64,000 nt of DNA from Marinobacterium zhoushanense (GCF_014641945.1 NZ_BMIJ01000001.1:310001-374000), one strand, 5' to 3'; numbered from the stretch's first letter, positions 29,959-39,573 are shown. Made by a program: numbers and translations. The notes: generated by a model not told the origin, from the sequence alone.

Positions 29959-31185
29959 TCAGTTCCATCGTTTAAATATCAGCGACGTATTGATGCCGCC
30001 GAAAGCGAAGTTGTTACTCATGACATACTCCGTATCGATCCGACGCCCTTCGCCGACAAGGTAATCGAGATCAGCGCACTCCGGATCCACATTGTCCAGA
30101 TTGATGGTGGGGCAGAACCAGCCCTCATTCATCATCTCGATTGCGCTCCAGGCCTCCAGCGCACCACAAGCCCCCAGGGTATGGCCGGTATAACTCTTCA
30201 GCGAGCTGATCGGCGTCGAGTTACCGAATACCGCTGCGGTTGCCTGACTTTCGGCAATATCCCCACGGTCAGTAGCCGTGCCGTGGGCACTGATATAACC
30301 GATCTGCGCAGGTGACAGTGCCGCCCCCTCCAGCGCCTGGCGGATCGCGATCTCCATGGTCTCGGCGCTGGGCTGAGTGACATGACTGCCATCCGAGTTG
30401 GTGCCGAAGCCGACGATTTCGGCGTAGATTCTGGCGCCGCGGGCCAACGCATGCTCCAACTCCTCGAGCAGAAGGGTACCGCCGCCCTCCCCGATGACCA
30501 AGCCATCGCGATCCCGGTCAAACGGACGGGGCGTCAGCTGCGGGGTGTCATTCTTGATGCTGGTAGCATAGAGGGTATCGAACACGGCAGCTTCGGTCGC
30601 ACACAAGCCCTCACTGCCACCCGCCACCATGATGTCCTGGCTGCCGGACTTGATCGACTCATAGGCATAGCCGATCCCCTGACTACCCGAGGTACAGGCA
30701 CTCGACGTGGTGATCACCCGGCCGCGAAGACCGAAGTAGACACCGATATTCACCGGTGCGGTATGTGACATCATTTTGATATAGGAGTTGGCGTTGAGAC
30801 CGTCCGCGGTGTTGTTCATCAACATGTTGCCAAAGTCGACAAACGCGCGTGTATCGCCAGCCGACGATCCATACGCTATACCGACACGGCCATTACCGAG
30901 TGTCTCGTTTCCGAACAGACCGGCATCACGCAGTGCCAGCTCTGTGGCATAAACGCCAAACTGGGCTACCCGGCCCATGCTGCGCAGGGCTTTTCGGGTG
31001 TAGTGCGACGGCATCGAAAAATCCTGAACCGGAGCCGCCAGCCGCGTGTTGAGCCCCTCGAAACGGTCCCAGTCATCCATTCTGACGATACCGCTACGAC
31101 CGGCAGCGAGATTTTCCCTGATCGTCCGCCAATCGTTCCCGATCGGTGAAAAACCCGCCATACCTGTTACAACCACCCGTTTCAT
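29959..31185 (-). CDS. Aryl-polyene-type 3-ketoacyl-ACP synthase (FabF-like)
   Basis: A 408-residue condensing enzyme. Active-site Cys in TTSSACTSGSQG (about residue 166), His in ISAHGTATDRGD (about 300) and His in SYTGHTLGACGALEA (about 335), so the C-H-H triad is intact. The cluster context (second ketosynthase, KR, dehydratases, two ACPs, MMPL, LolA) is that of aryl-polyene/xanthomonadin type II PKS loci, in which such a KS elongates an aryl-ACP starter with malonyl-ACP. The start codon overlaps the ketoreductase stop (TGATG). Confidence 0.93.
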   Translation of the reverse strand: MKRVVVTGMAGFSPIGNDWRTIRENLAAGRSGIVRMDDWDRFEGLNTRLAAPVQDFSMPSHYTRKALRSMGRVAQFGVYATELALRDAGLFGNETLGNGRVGIAYGSSAGDTRAFVDFGNMLMNNTADGLNANSYIKMMSHTAPVNIGVYFGLRGRVITTSSACTSGSQGIGYAYESIKSGSQDIMVAGGSEGLCATEAAVFDTLYATSIKNDTPQLTPRPFDRDRDGLVIGEGGGTLLLEELEHALARGARIYAEIVGFGTNSDGSHVTQPSAETMEIAIRQALEGAALSPAQIGYISAHGTATDRGDIAESQATAAVFGNSTPISSLKSYTGHTLGACGALEAWSAIEMMNEGWFCPTINLDNVDPECADLDYLVGEGRRIDTEYVMSNNFAFGGINTSLIFKRWN

Positions 31186-31910
31186 CAATGCATACCACCA
31201 TTTACCGAGATCACTTGACGGGTTATGTAGCCTGCTCCCTCCGACATCAGGAAGCTGACGGTGGCCGCTACCTCGCTAACGCTGCCTACCCGCTGCATCG
31301 GGACCATTTTAAGTGCCTCATCCAGCGGCAGGTGTTCGGTCATCTCAGTTTCTATCAGACCGGGGGCGACGCAGTTCACCGTGATCCTGCGCTTTGCCAA
31401 CTCCACTGCCAGCGCCTTGGTCGCGCCGATAATACCGGCTTTGGCGGCACTGTAATTCACCTGCCCGCGGTTACCCATTTCGCCAGATACCGACGACAGG
31501 GTCACGATACGCCCGGGCTGGCGACGTCTGACCATCGGCATCACCAGCGGGTGCAGCACGTTGTAGAACCCGTCCAGATTGGTTTTCAGTACCTGATCCC
31601 AATCCTCCTCCGGCATCGCCGGAAAGGCGTTATCACGGGCCACGCCCGCGTTACAGACCACACCGTAATAGGCGCCGTGCTCCTCCACATCCTGCTCCAG
31701 CACCCTGCGGCACTGATCCCGGTCGGCGATATCGAATTGCAGGATGCGCACCCGCCGTCCCAGCGCGTCTATCTCGTTTGCTACACTCTGCGCGGCATCA
31801 AGCCCGGAACGGCAGTGAAGTACGATATCGTAACCCTCCTGGGCCAGGCGCAGTGCGATCCCCTTGCCTATGCCACGGCTGGAGCCGGTCACTAAAACTG
31901 TTGCTGTCAT
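31185..31910 (-). CDS. 3-ketoacyl-ACP reductase (FabG-like) of the aryl-polyene cluster
   Basis: A 241-residue classical short-chain dehydrogenase. NADPH motif TGSSRGIGKG (residues 7-16), NAG at about 88, catalytic Ser in VTLSSVSGEMG (about 138) and YSAAKAG (Tyr about 151, Lys about 155). It reduces the beta-keto group after each condensation. Overlaps the dehydratase gene upstream by 4 bp (ATGA). Confidence 0.94.
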   Translation of the reverse strand: MTATVLVTGSSRGIGKGIALRLAQEGYDIVLHCRSGLDAAQSVANEIDALGRRVRILQFDIADRDQCRRVLEQDVEEHGAYYGVVCNAGVARDNAFPAMPEEDWDQVLKTNLDGFYNVLHPLVMPMVRRRQPGRIVTLSSVSGEMGNRGQVNYSAAKAGIIGATKALAVELAKRRITVNCVAPGLIETEMTEHLPLDEALKMVPMQRVGSVSEVAATVSFLMSEGAGYITRQVISVNGGMH

Positions 31911-32359
31911 TGCTGCGCTTCCCGTAAAAATGTATCCGCATCATCTGGCTGGAAAATATTCAGACTTGCGACGGCTTCAAAGCGCTGTCCGTGTAGTTCA
32001 CAGTCAAAGGCACACAAACCGTTCTCCGCTTCCATGTTCTTGGTTACCCTCACCTCAATCCGCTCACCAAGTACGAAATAGGCCACCGGTACGCTGTATT
32101 TGCGGGTACCGAGCAGAAAGCCCAGTTTCGGCTCCCGCCCCTGCTTGCGCTCCTGCAGACCGGCATAGGCACCGATCGCCTGTGCCATGTATTCCAAGCC
32201 AACCCAGGCGGGCACCCCTTTCTCGTCGGCAAACATGGAGGTCGGTGTGATGTCGACCGCCGCCGATAACCACTCCTCGCCATAATCGGTGATCTCCGAT
32301 AGCAGGCTCATCTGTCCAGAATGGGGCACCAGCTCATCTACAGTAAATTCAGGTTTCAT
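31907..32359 (-). CDS. 3-hydroxyacyl-ACP dehydratase, ApeP-like hotdog protein
   Basis: A 150-residue hotdog-fold protein. It has LVPHSGQMSLLSEI near residue 10 (catalytic-type His), and the long central helix VGLEYMAQAIGAYAGLQ near 65-80, as in ApeP/FabA-like dehydratases from aryl-polyene clusters. It removes water to form the conjugated enoyl chain. A second, different dehydratase domain is fused to the AMP ligase 8 kb upstream, and heterodimeric dehydratases are known in these pathways. Start overlaps the upstream KS stop (TAATG). Confidence 0.85.
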   Translation of the reverse strand: MKPEFTVDELVPHSGQMSLLSEITDYGEEWLSAAVDITPTSMFADEKGVPAWVGLEYMAQAIGAYAGLQERKQGREPKLGFLLGTRKYSVPVAYFVLGERIEVRVTKNMEAENGLCAFDCELHGQRFEAVASLNIFQPDDADTFLREAQQ

Positions 32360-33522
32360 TAGGTGCGTCTCAGAATCAACGAAATATTGTTGCCACCAAA
32401 TGCGAAGGAGTTGCTAAGCGCGTATTCGAGGCCCTTAACATCCCGTTGCCCGCCGGTCAGGTTCAAGGTGGGTAACTCGGGATCGGGCTGCGCATCCCAT
32501 ACATGACGCGGTACCAAGCCTTCGTTCAGCGCCAGCCAGCAGATCGCCGCTTCCAGCGCGCCTGCCGCACCGAGGGTATGCCCGGTAAGCGGCTTGGTGG
32601 AGCTACAGGGTAGGGTGTCGCCAAAGACCTCCGCCACAGCCCGCGCCTCCATCTGGTCATTCAGCGTTGTCGCCGTGCCATGTAGATTGACGTAGCCAAT
32701 CGCTTCAGGTGAGAGGTCCGCATCCGCCAATGCCGCTCGCATACAGCGGATCGCGCCAGCACCACTGGGGTCAGGGGCCGAGATATGATGCGCGTCCGAG
32801 CTTTCGCCGACACCGGCAAGCTCCACGCTCCCCCTGTCGCGGGTAACCAGGAACAGTCCCGCGCCCTCGCCGATATTGATCCCCTGGCGATTCACGCTGA
32901 ACGGATTACACGGCGCATCGCTGACCGCTTCGAGCGCAGTAAAGCCCTGCACGGTAAGGTGGCACAGGGTGTCTACACCACCGGCGATCACGGCGTCACA
33001 GACCCCGGCTCGCAATAGCCGGCGGGCCGATGCCAGCGCTTTGGCGCCGGACGAACAGGCCGTCGATATGCCGTATACTGGCCCGGAAAGGTTCAACCAG
33101 GCGGCAATAAAGGCCGCCGTTGCCCCCATCTCCTGCAAGCGGTAATCGTACTCCGGCGGCATCCTGCCCATCTTGGCACGCTGCTTCAGAAATCCTTCAC
33201 TGTCACCAATGCCCGAGGTTGAGGTACCGATCACCACACCGATACGCTGCTGTCCGAATCGGCCAATCGCGTCATCAACCGCACCCTGAATCTGGCTCAG
33301 TGCGGCCAGTGCCATACGATTATTGCGGCTGTGCCAGTGGGGTTCCTCCAGGCTTATACTGGGCAAAACGCCGGTATAGAGTCCCAACGGCATCGGCTGA
33401 CCAGGACTGAACTGATCGGTCAGCGTAAGCCCGGCATCCCCGGTGCTCAACTGATGATATGCCGCTTCCCGACTGTCCCCCATGGCACTGACCATCGCCA
33501 TGGCATTTAAATAGCACCGCAT
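32359..33522 (-). CDS. Second 3-ketoacyl-ACP synthase of the aryl-polyene cluster
   Basis: A 387-residue condensing enzyme with active-site Cys in GISTACSSGAKAL (about residue 157) and both histidines (NLHGTATTLND, PLTGHTLGAAGALEA). It is clearly different from the KS at the operon end. In related clusters one KS works with the chain-length-factor-like partner during elongation and the other initiates or acts on selected chain lengths; which is which cannot be read here. Ends in ALSNSFAFGGNNISLIL, the normal KS C-terminus. Confidence 0.92.
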   Translation of the reverse strand: MRCYLNAMAMVSAMGDSREAAYHQLSTGDAGLTLTDQFSPGQPMPLGLYTGVLPSISLEEPHWHSRNNRMALAALSQIQGAVDDAIGRFGQQRIGVVIGTSTSGIGDSEGFLKQRAKMGRMPPEYDYRLQEMGATAAFIAAWLNLSGPVYGISTACSSGAKALASARRLLRAGVCDAVIAGGVDTLCHLTVQGFTALEAVSDAPCNPFSVNRQGINIGEGAGLFLVTRDRGSVELAGVGESSDAHHISAPDPSGAGAIRCMRAALADADLSPEAIGYVNLHGTATTLNDQMEARAVAEVFGDTLPCSSTKPLTGHTLGAAGALEAAICWLALNEGLVPRHVWDAQPDPELPTLNLTGGQRDVKGLEYALSNSFAFGGNNISLILRRT

Positions 33523-33529
33523 CGCTGTT

Positions 33530-34084
33530 CTACGTCCCTAAGTTCATTTCCTCAAGCGTCTGGATCCTGACCTGATACGCTCGCAAATAGTCGTGCACCA
33601 GCGTGATATCGGCGTCATAAATGATGTCGAGGAGAAGTGCTCCATGATGCCACAACTGCCGCCTGTTGGTCTCTGCACTCAATGTCCAGCCCTGCTCCGG
33701 GCGATAATGTCTGCGCAGTGAGGGCTCAGGCCAAAGGGCAAACTGTATTGTCGCCAGTATCGACTCTGCGGGAAGGTTCACAGGAACCGAAACCGTCTGC
33801 TGCAACTGCTTTCCGTCATATTCCAGCGCCGTGAGCGGCTGACCGGTCGGCAACAGCGCGACCAACTTGACCTGCTGTCGCTCAAACCGGCTCACGACAA
33901 GAAAAGCCAAACGCTCGTCAGCTGACTGCAGGGTGACCGTCTGCTTCAGTAGCACCGGCGCGGGCCCCTCCTCTGGCGGCAACAGCGCAAGCGTTGCCGC
34001 CGCATCCTGACCCGGGCGTATCAGGGCGCAGCCCGCCATCAGGCAGATCAAGCCGACAAACACCAACCGAATTAACGACGACAT
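33530..34084 (-). CDS. DUF3261-type outer-membrane lipoprotein
   Basis: A 184-residue lipoprotein. The lipobox LMAGC gives Cys at about residue 19, after a short hydrophobic signal. The mature part is beta-rich (LLKQTVTLQSADERLAFLVVSRFE, then LVALLPTGQPLTALEYDG), which with its place between KS and flavoenzyme genes matches the DUF3261 lipoproteins found in aryl-polyene clusters. It is LolB-like in outline and probably receives the aryl-polyene lipid at the outer membrane with the LolA-like carrier. It overlaps the flavoenzyme end by 13 bp. Confidence 0.82.
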   Translation of the reverse strand: MSSLIRLVFVGLICLMAGCALIRPGQDAAATLALLPPEEGPAPVLLKQTVTLQSADERLAFLVVSRFERQQVKLVALLPTGQPLTALEYDGKQLQQTVSVPVNLPAESILATIQFALWPEPSLRRHYRPEQGWTLSAETNRRQLWHHGALLLDIIYDADITLVHDYLRAYQVRIQTLEEMNLGT

Positions 34085-35304
34085 AGCTCGGCCAGTGTGG
34101 AGAGTCTTGCAGGCTCACTGACATAGGGGTTGCGGCGGTCCCAGGCGTAGCCGGCGAGAACGGAGCTGATCATCGCTTTCACCGGCTCGCTCTTGTTGTC
34201 GGAGAAGATCACATCCTGCAGACGCCCGTCATACCAGCCCTCCACGAACACCCGAAACGTGTCGATCCCGACCTTCAGCGGTATGGCATACTCCTGCTCC
34301 CAGTCGGGTTGCAGCCCGTTTAGCTGCCGGTGCACCGCGGCAGCCGCCAACGTCGCCGATTTGAGCGCGATAGTCACGCCGGATGAAAACACCGGGTCCA
34401 GAAACTCGCCTGCGTTGCCCAGCAGCGCGAATCGCTCGCCATAGAGTCGCGCCACATCGCAGGAGTATCCATCCAGTTTGCCGACCGGAGTATCGAACAG
34501 GGCATTGGCCAGAATCTCACTCAGCATCCCCCCTTCGTCGATATAACGCTGCAAGGTCGGCTGTTCCGCCATGATGGCGTCGTCAAACAGTGCTCTGGGC
34601 AGCACGACGCCAACCGACGAACGGCCATTGCTGAACGGAATCAGCCAGTACCAGATCTCCGGGTTTGACGGGTGCACAGTGATCAAAATCTTGTTGCGGT
34701 CAAATCGGCTATCGCGAATGTTGTCTTCAACATGGGTAAACAAGGCGACTCGCGAGCCGAGGCAGGACGCCTTTTCCAGATTCAGCAATCGCGGCAGCAC
34801 GCGACCGAACCCGCTACCGTCGAGCAGAAAATCGGCCGCGACTCGATAGGGTGTACCCTCTTCGGGAGATACGTCGATAACGATCGACGTTTCCAGCTGT
34901 TCGATCGCGGTAACGGTCTGGCCATAGCGAATCTCGACACCGCGCTGACCGGCGCTGTCGGCCAGGATCTTGTCGAACTGGCCGCGCTGCACCTGATAGG
35001 TGGTGCCCCAGCCGTCCGAGAATTTCTTGCGGAAATCGAACTGGTCGTGCTCTGTACCCCGGCAAAACGCAGCGCCGTTCTTGTACTGGAAACCCGCCTC
35101 CACCACCGCTTGCAGCAGTCCGGCCTGCTCAAGAAACTCCATGCTTTGCGGTAACAGGCTCTCGCCGATGGAGAACCGGGGGAAATGTTGCCGCTCGAGT
35201 ATCAGCACCCGGTGGCCATAATTGGCCAACAGCGTAGCCGCTACAGAGCCGGAGGGGCCGGCACCGATAACGACCACATCATAACGTCCCTGTGACTCTG
35301 TCAT
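34072..35304 (-). CDS. FAD-dependent oxidoreductase with flavin-halogenase motif
   Basis: A 410-residue flavoprotein of the tryptophan-halogenase/geranylgeranyl-reductase-like group. FAD-binding GAGPSGSVAA is at residues 14-23, then FPRFSIGESLLPQ (41-53). The motif WxWxIP, the mark of flavin-dependent halogenases, is present exactly at 218-223 (WYWLIP). A lysine in GFQYKNG (Lys75) is where I would place the catalytic Lys of halogenases, by eye. DPVFSSGVTIAL near 300 is the usual second flavin block. Xanthomonadins, related pigments, are brominated, so halogenation of the aryl head is plausible; desaturation or hydroxylation is the alternative. Overlaps MMPL exporter stop (TAATG). Confidence 0.85.
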   Translation of the reverse strand: MTESQGRYDVVVIGAGPSGSVAATLLANYGHRVLILERQHFPRFSIGESLLPQSMEFLEQAGLLQAVVEAGFQYKNGAAFCRGTEHDQFDFRKKFSDGWGTTYQVQRGQFDKILADSAGQRGVEIRYGQTVTAIEQLETSIVIDVSPEEGTPYRVAADFLLDGSGFGRVLPRLLNLEKASCLGSRVALFTHVEDNIRDSRFDRNKILITVHPSNPEIWYWLIPFSNGRSSVGVVLPRALFDDAIMAEQPTLQRYIDEGGMLSEILANALFDTPVGKLDGYSCDVARLYGERFALLGNAGEFLDPVFSSGVTIALKSATLAAAAVHRQLNGLQPDWEQEYAIPLKVGIDTFRVFVEGWYDGRLQDVIFSDNKSEPVKAMISSVLAGYAWDRRNPYVSEPARLSTLAELCRR

Positions 35305-37619
35305 TATTTAAGCTCTCCAGTAGAGGGGGCCCGCATGAGCGGTGCCAACAGCCAGGTCAGCGTCAGACCCGGCAAGACAACGATACCAAAGTGATACAGT
35401 ACCGGCGTTTGACTCAACGCCAACAACCCGAATGCCAGCAAGCTGCTCACCGCCGACAGGCTCACGGCCAGCCAGGTGTGATCGCTGTCGCTGGACTCGC
35501 TGAGGAAGATCCCCATATCCAGTCCTATGCCCAGCACCAACATCAGGGCTATCAGGTTAAACAGGTTGTAGCCGTCGTTGAGTAGGAGGAAACCGGCGAA
35601 GGTCAACAGTGATCCCAACAGCGGTGGCACCACGATACGCCAGAAATGCTGTCGATAACGCAGCACCAGCATCAGCACGACACCGGTATAGGCAAGCAGC
35701 AGCCAGTCGACAATTTCGCTGCGATAGCGCGACATCAGATCACTGATGTCACCGACCCGATCGACAAACTCAACCTCGGGCTCCGCTGCGGCCAGCTCGA
35801 TCAACGCCTGCTTCAGCGCCGCACTCATGCTCCCCTTGAGCCGGATAACAGTAGCCACCTCGCCGTCAGCGCCATTGATAATGTGTGAAGCCCAGGGCTG
35901 ACTGGTTGTTAGTTGGCGCCACTGTGCCGGGGTCAGCACTGCGGCGGTTCCCTGCTCCATCAGGGCCTGGGCCTGTTCAACCTGTTGCAGAGACAGGTGC
36001 AGTATGCTGGCGAGCGCTGGCCAGTGCGATGCATAGAGCGCCCGCACCAGCTCCGCGTTTTCGCGCTGGCGCTGCTGCGAGGGCAGCACCTGAGACAGCG
36101 CCGTATAGCCCTGCAACAACGCCCGGTCCTGCAGCGATGCCAAGAGCGGCTGCAGCCGCTCCTCGGTTCGAAGCAGCTGCTCAAAATCCCGGCCCGTGAC
36201 CAGCAGGAAGGCTGCACTGCTGCCATTAGCCAGCCATGACTGGACCTGCCGGTCCTCCTCCAATAGCGCCTGGGGCGAGGTCTGCAGTAACGTGATATCG
36301 TCACGCGCCGCGCCCTGCCAGATCACCAGGCCGCTGATCAGCCCCAGTACCAGCAGCAACGGCATCAGCCAGGATGTCTTGCCGATACGGGGATAGCCGT
36401 TACGCCAGCGATCCAGCCATTGAGCGGCCGGCAGCGGCGACAGCCGACGTTGCCCACCGATCACCGGCAACCAGAGCACAACGGTGAGCCATGCCGCTGC
36501 CAACCCCAGGACAGAAAACAGCGCCATCTGCCGCAGGCCGGGAAAAGGTGCCAGCGCCAGCCCCGCATAGGCTGCAACACTGGATATCAGTCCCAGCAGC
36601 AGGCCGGCAAACAACTTGCGGATGGTGCTATCCGCCACTACCCGGGACTCACAGATAAAGTGCAGGGCGTAATCAACGGCAACGCCGACCAGACCGGCGC
36701 CAAAGGCAACGGTCACCAGGTGAATGCGGCCAAATAGCAGCAGGGTCACCGCGGCCGCAACGAGCGAGCCGACCAACACCGGCAAGAGTACGAGGCCCAG
36801 CGGCGCAAGGCTGCGAAACACCACCAGAATCAACAGGACGATCCCCAGCAGCGATCCCAGACCGATGGTCGACATCTCCGAGCGCGCCTGCTTGGCCCCC
36901 TCTGCGGCATGCAACAGCAGCCCCGAACGGCGGATGTTGATTCCCCGCTGCTGCTGTTCTTTTACCAAAGGCTCCAGCACAGCGTTGACGGCCTGCTGAA
37001 CGCTCAGGCTGAATGGATCGGCCATCAGCTGCAGGCTGAGCAGATAGCTCGGCTGCTCGGCCGCAGTCAGACGCAGAAGACCGTTATCGATACTGACTGG
37101 GAGGTCTGACTGCAGCGATAGCATCAGATCGGTATACAGACTGAACGGATCGCGCAACGGCGCAAGGCTAAATCCAGAGAGCGGATTCAGCAGCCGCTGC
37201 AGGGCAATCTGGAACTGCGCAGCCCCTCCCTCGCTATTCAGGCGCACCCGTGCCTCGTCACTCAGCAGGGTGAAACGATAGGGGAAGAGCTCATCTAAAG
37301 CCCGGTCGGACGGCGGTGCCTGCCAAGTCAGACGGGCGATACTGTCCAGCGACTGCAAGCCTGCGGCCACCTGCCTGACCGCATTCCGGGCCCTGAGCTC
37401 GTCATCGGCCGAGATCACCAGCAGCAGCTTATCGGTGTAGCTCGCCGCGAGCTGTTCGGTGGCGCGTTTGATCAGTGGCTGCTGCTCACTTTCCGGCAAC
37501 AGTTCCATCACGCTGGTATCGAAAGCGACACCCTTATGCCAGGCGCCGATACAGAGTGCCAGAATCACCGCCAGCCACAACAGCGCCGCGGATCGCCGTC
37601 CAGTAGTAGCCGATGTCAT
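35304..37619 (-). CDS. MMPL-family exporter of the aryl-polyene cluster
   Basis: A 771-residue RND-type protein with the two-half plan: N-terminal helix (residues about 10-28), periplasmic domain, helices about 250-400, a second periplasmic loop, helices about 615-765. The second half has LVLGIGLDMGIFLSE, and the first half GLVGVAVDYALHFICES, both with the conserved acidic residue of the proton-relay helix. It probably moves the aryl-polyene lipid from the inner membrane to the LolA-like carrier. It overlaps the neighbours on both sides by 1-4 bp. Confidence 0.92.
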   Translation of the reverse strand: MTSATTGRRSAALLWLAVILALCIGAWHKGVAFDTSVMELLPESEQQPLIKRATEQLAASYTDKLLLVISADDELRARNAVRQVAAGLQSLDSIARLTWQAPPSDRALDELFPYRFTLLSDEARVRLNSEGGAAQFQIALQRLLNPLSGFSLAPLRDPFSLYTDLMLSLQSDLPVSIDNGLLRLTAAEQPSYLLSLQLMADPFSLSVQQAVNAVLEPLVKEQQQRGINIRRSGLLLHAAEGAKQARSEMSTIGLGSLLGIVLLILVVFRSLAPLGLVLLPVLVGSLVAAAVTLLLFGRIHLVTVAFGAGLVGVAVDYALHFICESRVVADSTIRKLFAGLLLGLISSVAAYAGLALAPFPGLRQMALFSVLGLAAAWLTVVLWLPVIGGQRRLSPLPAAQWLDRWRNGYPRIGKTSWLMPLLLVLGLISGLVIWQGAARDDITLLQTSPQALLEEDRQVQSWLANGSSAAFLLVTGRDFEQLLRTEERLQPLLASLQDRALLQGYTALSQVLPSQQRQRENAELVRALYASHWPALASILHLSLQQVEQAQALMEQGTAAVLTPAQWRQLTTSQPWASHIINGADGEVATVIRLKGSMSAALKQALIELAAAEPEVEFVDRVGDISDLMSRYRSEIVDWLLLAYTGVVLMLVLRYRQHFWRIVVPPLLGSLLTFAGFLLLNDGYNLFNLIALMLVLGIGLDMGIFLSESSDSDHTWLAVSLSAVSSLLAFGLLALSQTPVLYHFGIVVLPGLTLTWLLAPLMRAPSTGELK

Positions 37620-38179
37620 TGCTGGATGTCGTAGAACCGGATACGCGTCCAGTCCCCTCCCACTTCGTGGAGCACGACCTCCCTCAGGTAGCGACCGCCC
37701 TGTAGCTCAACCTTTGACACCACCTGCTGTACCCTCGGCTCTTTTGGCATCAGGGTTACCTGCCACTGCGACTGGGCGATGCGGGTCTGCAGATCGAAAT
37801 GCTCGGCCAAGCGGCTCCAGCGCGCGGTCATCACACCAAAGAATATATCGCTGAACAGTGCCACCACCGGGTTGTTGCCAGTTTCCAGCTGCGACAGCAC
37901 CCTGCCCGCCTGCTCACTGGTGATGCGTTCAGGTGTCAGCCTCAACATATTTTCGATCGGCGCCAGCGTCTGCCAATTGATCTCGCGGTCCCGCTCATAG
38001 GCGAAGCGACCTGAGGAGGCGATTTCGGTATCCAGTGCGGCCAGATACTTGACCTGTTCGAAACGACCGCTGAGGCTGGGCGGTGTGGCCATCAACGCTT
38101 CCAGCTCCCGGTAATCGGCCACTGCGGCCAAGGGCACGAACACCAGCAGCGAAAACAGCAATACAAGCCGGCGTATCAT
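37616..38179 (-). CDS. LolA-like periplasmic outer-membrane carrier protein
   Basis: A 187-residue protein with signal peptide (LVLLFSLLVFVPLAAVA) and LolA features: LSGRFEQVKYLAALDTEIASSGRFAYERDREINW near residues 37-70 and repeated antiparallel beta strands after. LolA proteins shuttle lipids across the periplasm; this copy is dedicated to the cluster and sits between the MMPL exporter and thioesterase genes (4-bp overlaps both sides). Confidence 0.88.
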   Translation of the reverse strand: MIRRLVLLFSLLVFVPLAAVADYRELEALMATPPSLSGRFEQVKYLAALDTEIASSGRFAYERDREINWQTLAPIENMLRLTPERITSEQAGRVLSQLETGNNPVVALFSDIFFGVMTARWSRLAEHFDLQTRIAQSQWQVTLMPKEPRVQQVVSKVELQGGRYLREVVLHEVGGDWTRIRFYDIQQ

Positions 38180-38583
38180 GCTTCCAGCCCCAGCTTCTGC
38201 AGCAGTACCGAGGGTGAGGCATAGAGCATCTCACCGCTGTCGACATCCACCGCCACCTGTACCGTGTACGCCTTGGTCAGGCGCTGCCCGCTCTCCAGAT
38301 CGATGATCACATAGTTGATTTTCAGTCGGCTTTCCCACTCTACCAATGTCGCTTCAACGACGATTTTCTGCTGAAAGCGCAACGGCTGGGCGTAGCGGAT
38401 ACGCATGTCGATAACTGGCCAGGCATAGCCAGACGTTTCCATCTGGGGGCAGTTGTAATCGATCTTATCCAGCAAGGCGCAGCGTGCGATCTCGAGATAT
38501 TTGGCATAGTGCCCATGCCAGACGACGCGCATGACATCGACATCATGAAAGGGTATTTCCAGGGTAACTTCAGCTTTAACCAT
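38176..38583 (-). CDS. 4HBT-type acyl-ACP thioesterase
   Basis: A 135-residue hotdog thioesterase. IPFHDVDVMRVVWHGHYAKYLE (residues 10-31) holds the Asp and the V-V-W-H-G-H-Y helix entrance of the 4HBT/YbgC-type family. In aryl-polyene clusters such an enzyme may release or proofread ACP-bound chains. Overlaps LolA by 4 bp. Confidence 0.9.
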   Translation of the reverse strand: MVKAEVTLEIPFHDVDVMRVVWHGHYAKYLEIARCALLDKIDYNCPQMETSGYAWPVIDMRIRYAQPLRFQQKIVVEATLVEWESRLKINYVIIDLESGQRLTKAYTVQVAVDVDSGEMLYASPSVLLQKLGLEA

Positions 38584-38595
38584 GTGTGTTCCTGA

Positions 38596-39573
38596 TCATG
38601 AATGCCTGTCGCGTTGCCGACTCTCAGACGCGGATGAGCTATCCGGCTTGCGGTCGGCCAGCCAGAAAGGGAAAAAATTGAACCATTGCAGCGGCGCCCG
38701 GCAGCAGTAATCGGCCAAGCGGTCAGCGTAGGACTGCACCGCCAACTGCAACCCTTCGGTCCGGCTCCTGCGCGGCAACGACAGCCTCTCAGTAAATTTT
38801 TCCATGTAGAGATGGTACTGGCCGGCTTCTTTCAGGCAGAACATCAGATACACCGGACAGCCTAACAGACCGGCGAGAATAAACGCTCCCTGGGGGAACT
38901 CCGCCTGATCGCCGAGAAAGCTCACCGTCGAGGTCCTTGTGCCGCCGCTGACAGGGGTGCGATCGCCGGCGATCACTACGTACTCACCTGCCGCCACACG
39001 TTCCGATAACAGCATGGCGGTTGCCGGCGACATATCCGTCACCTGCATCAAATTGATGCTCGCATCGGGGTTGGCATGCTGCATCAGCCGGTTGAATTTT
39101 TCGGCATGCCGGGTATAGACCAGCATGGTGATGCCGATATTCGGTAACTGATGGGCCAAGGCGCTGCATATTTCGGTGTTGCCGAGGTGGGAAACAACAA
39201 TAATCCCGCCACTACGGCTCCTGTCCACCTCGTCAAACACCTCAGGCGTGGCGAACACAACATCCTGCGGCCGGATATGCCCCATCCAGACCAGCAGCTT
39301 ATCCAGCAGAATCTCGCCGAAACACCAGAAATGCCGAAAGGGTGTCAGTCCAGCCCTCTGCTCTGCCGGCACTAGCTGCTGAACCCGCGCAAGATAGCGC
39401 CTTGACGCCTGCCTTGATGACGGGCGCGTCAGGTAGAAGTAGCTCATGACCGGAAACAGAAAAACTCTGAACCCCGCCCGACCAAACAGCCGATAGGCCA
39501 GCAGCAGGATTTTCATGCCCAGCAGCGTGCCCGCTTCACCAATACCGGCCCAGTGCTTAGTGCTGTCAGCCAT
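38596..39573 (-). CDS. LpxL/HtrB-like lysophospholipid/lipid acyltransferase
   Basis: A 325-residue inner-membrane acyltransferase. The H-x4-E/D motif is in VVSHLGNTEICSAL (about residue 145), followed by MLVYTRHAEKFNRL and the block VVIAGDRTPV (about 215), as in the LpxL family. It would attach the polyene carboxyl to a lipid or sugar anchor. ATG 39573 overlaps the glycosyltransferase stop by 8 bp and is preferred to a start 20 codons earlier. Confidence 0.9.
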   Translation of the reverse strand: MADSTKHWAGIGEAGTLLGMKILLLAYRLFGRAGFRVFLFPVMSYFYLTRPSSRQASRRYLARVQQLVPAEQRAGLTPFRHFWCFGEILLDKLLVWMGHIRPQDVVFATPEVFDEVDRSRSGGIIVVSHLGNTEICSALAHQLPNIGITMLVYTRHAEKFNRLMQHANPDASINLMQVTDMSPATAMLLSERVAAGEYVVIAGDRTPVSGGTRTSTVSFLGDQAEFPQGAFILAGLLGCPVYLMFCLKEAGQYHLYMEKFTERLSLPRRSRTEGLQLAVQSYADRLADYCCRAPLQWFNFFPFWLADRKPDSSSASESRQRDRHS

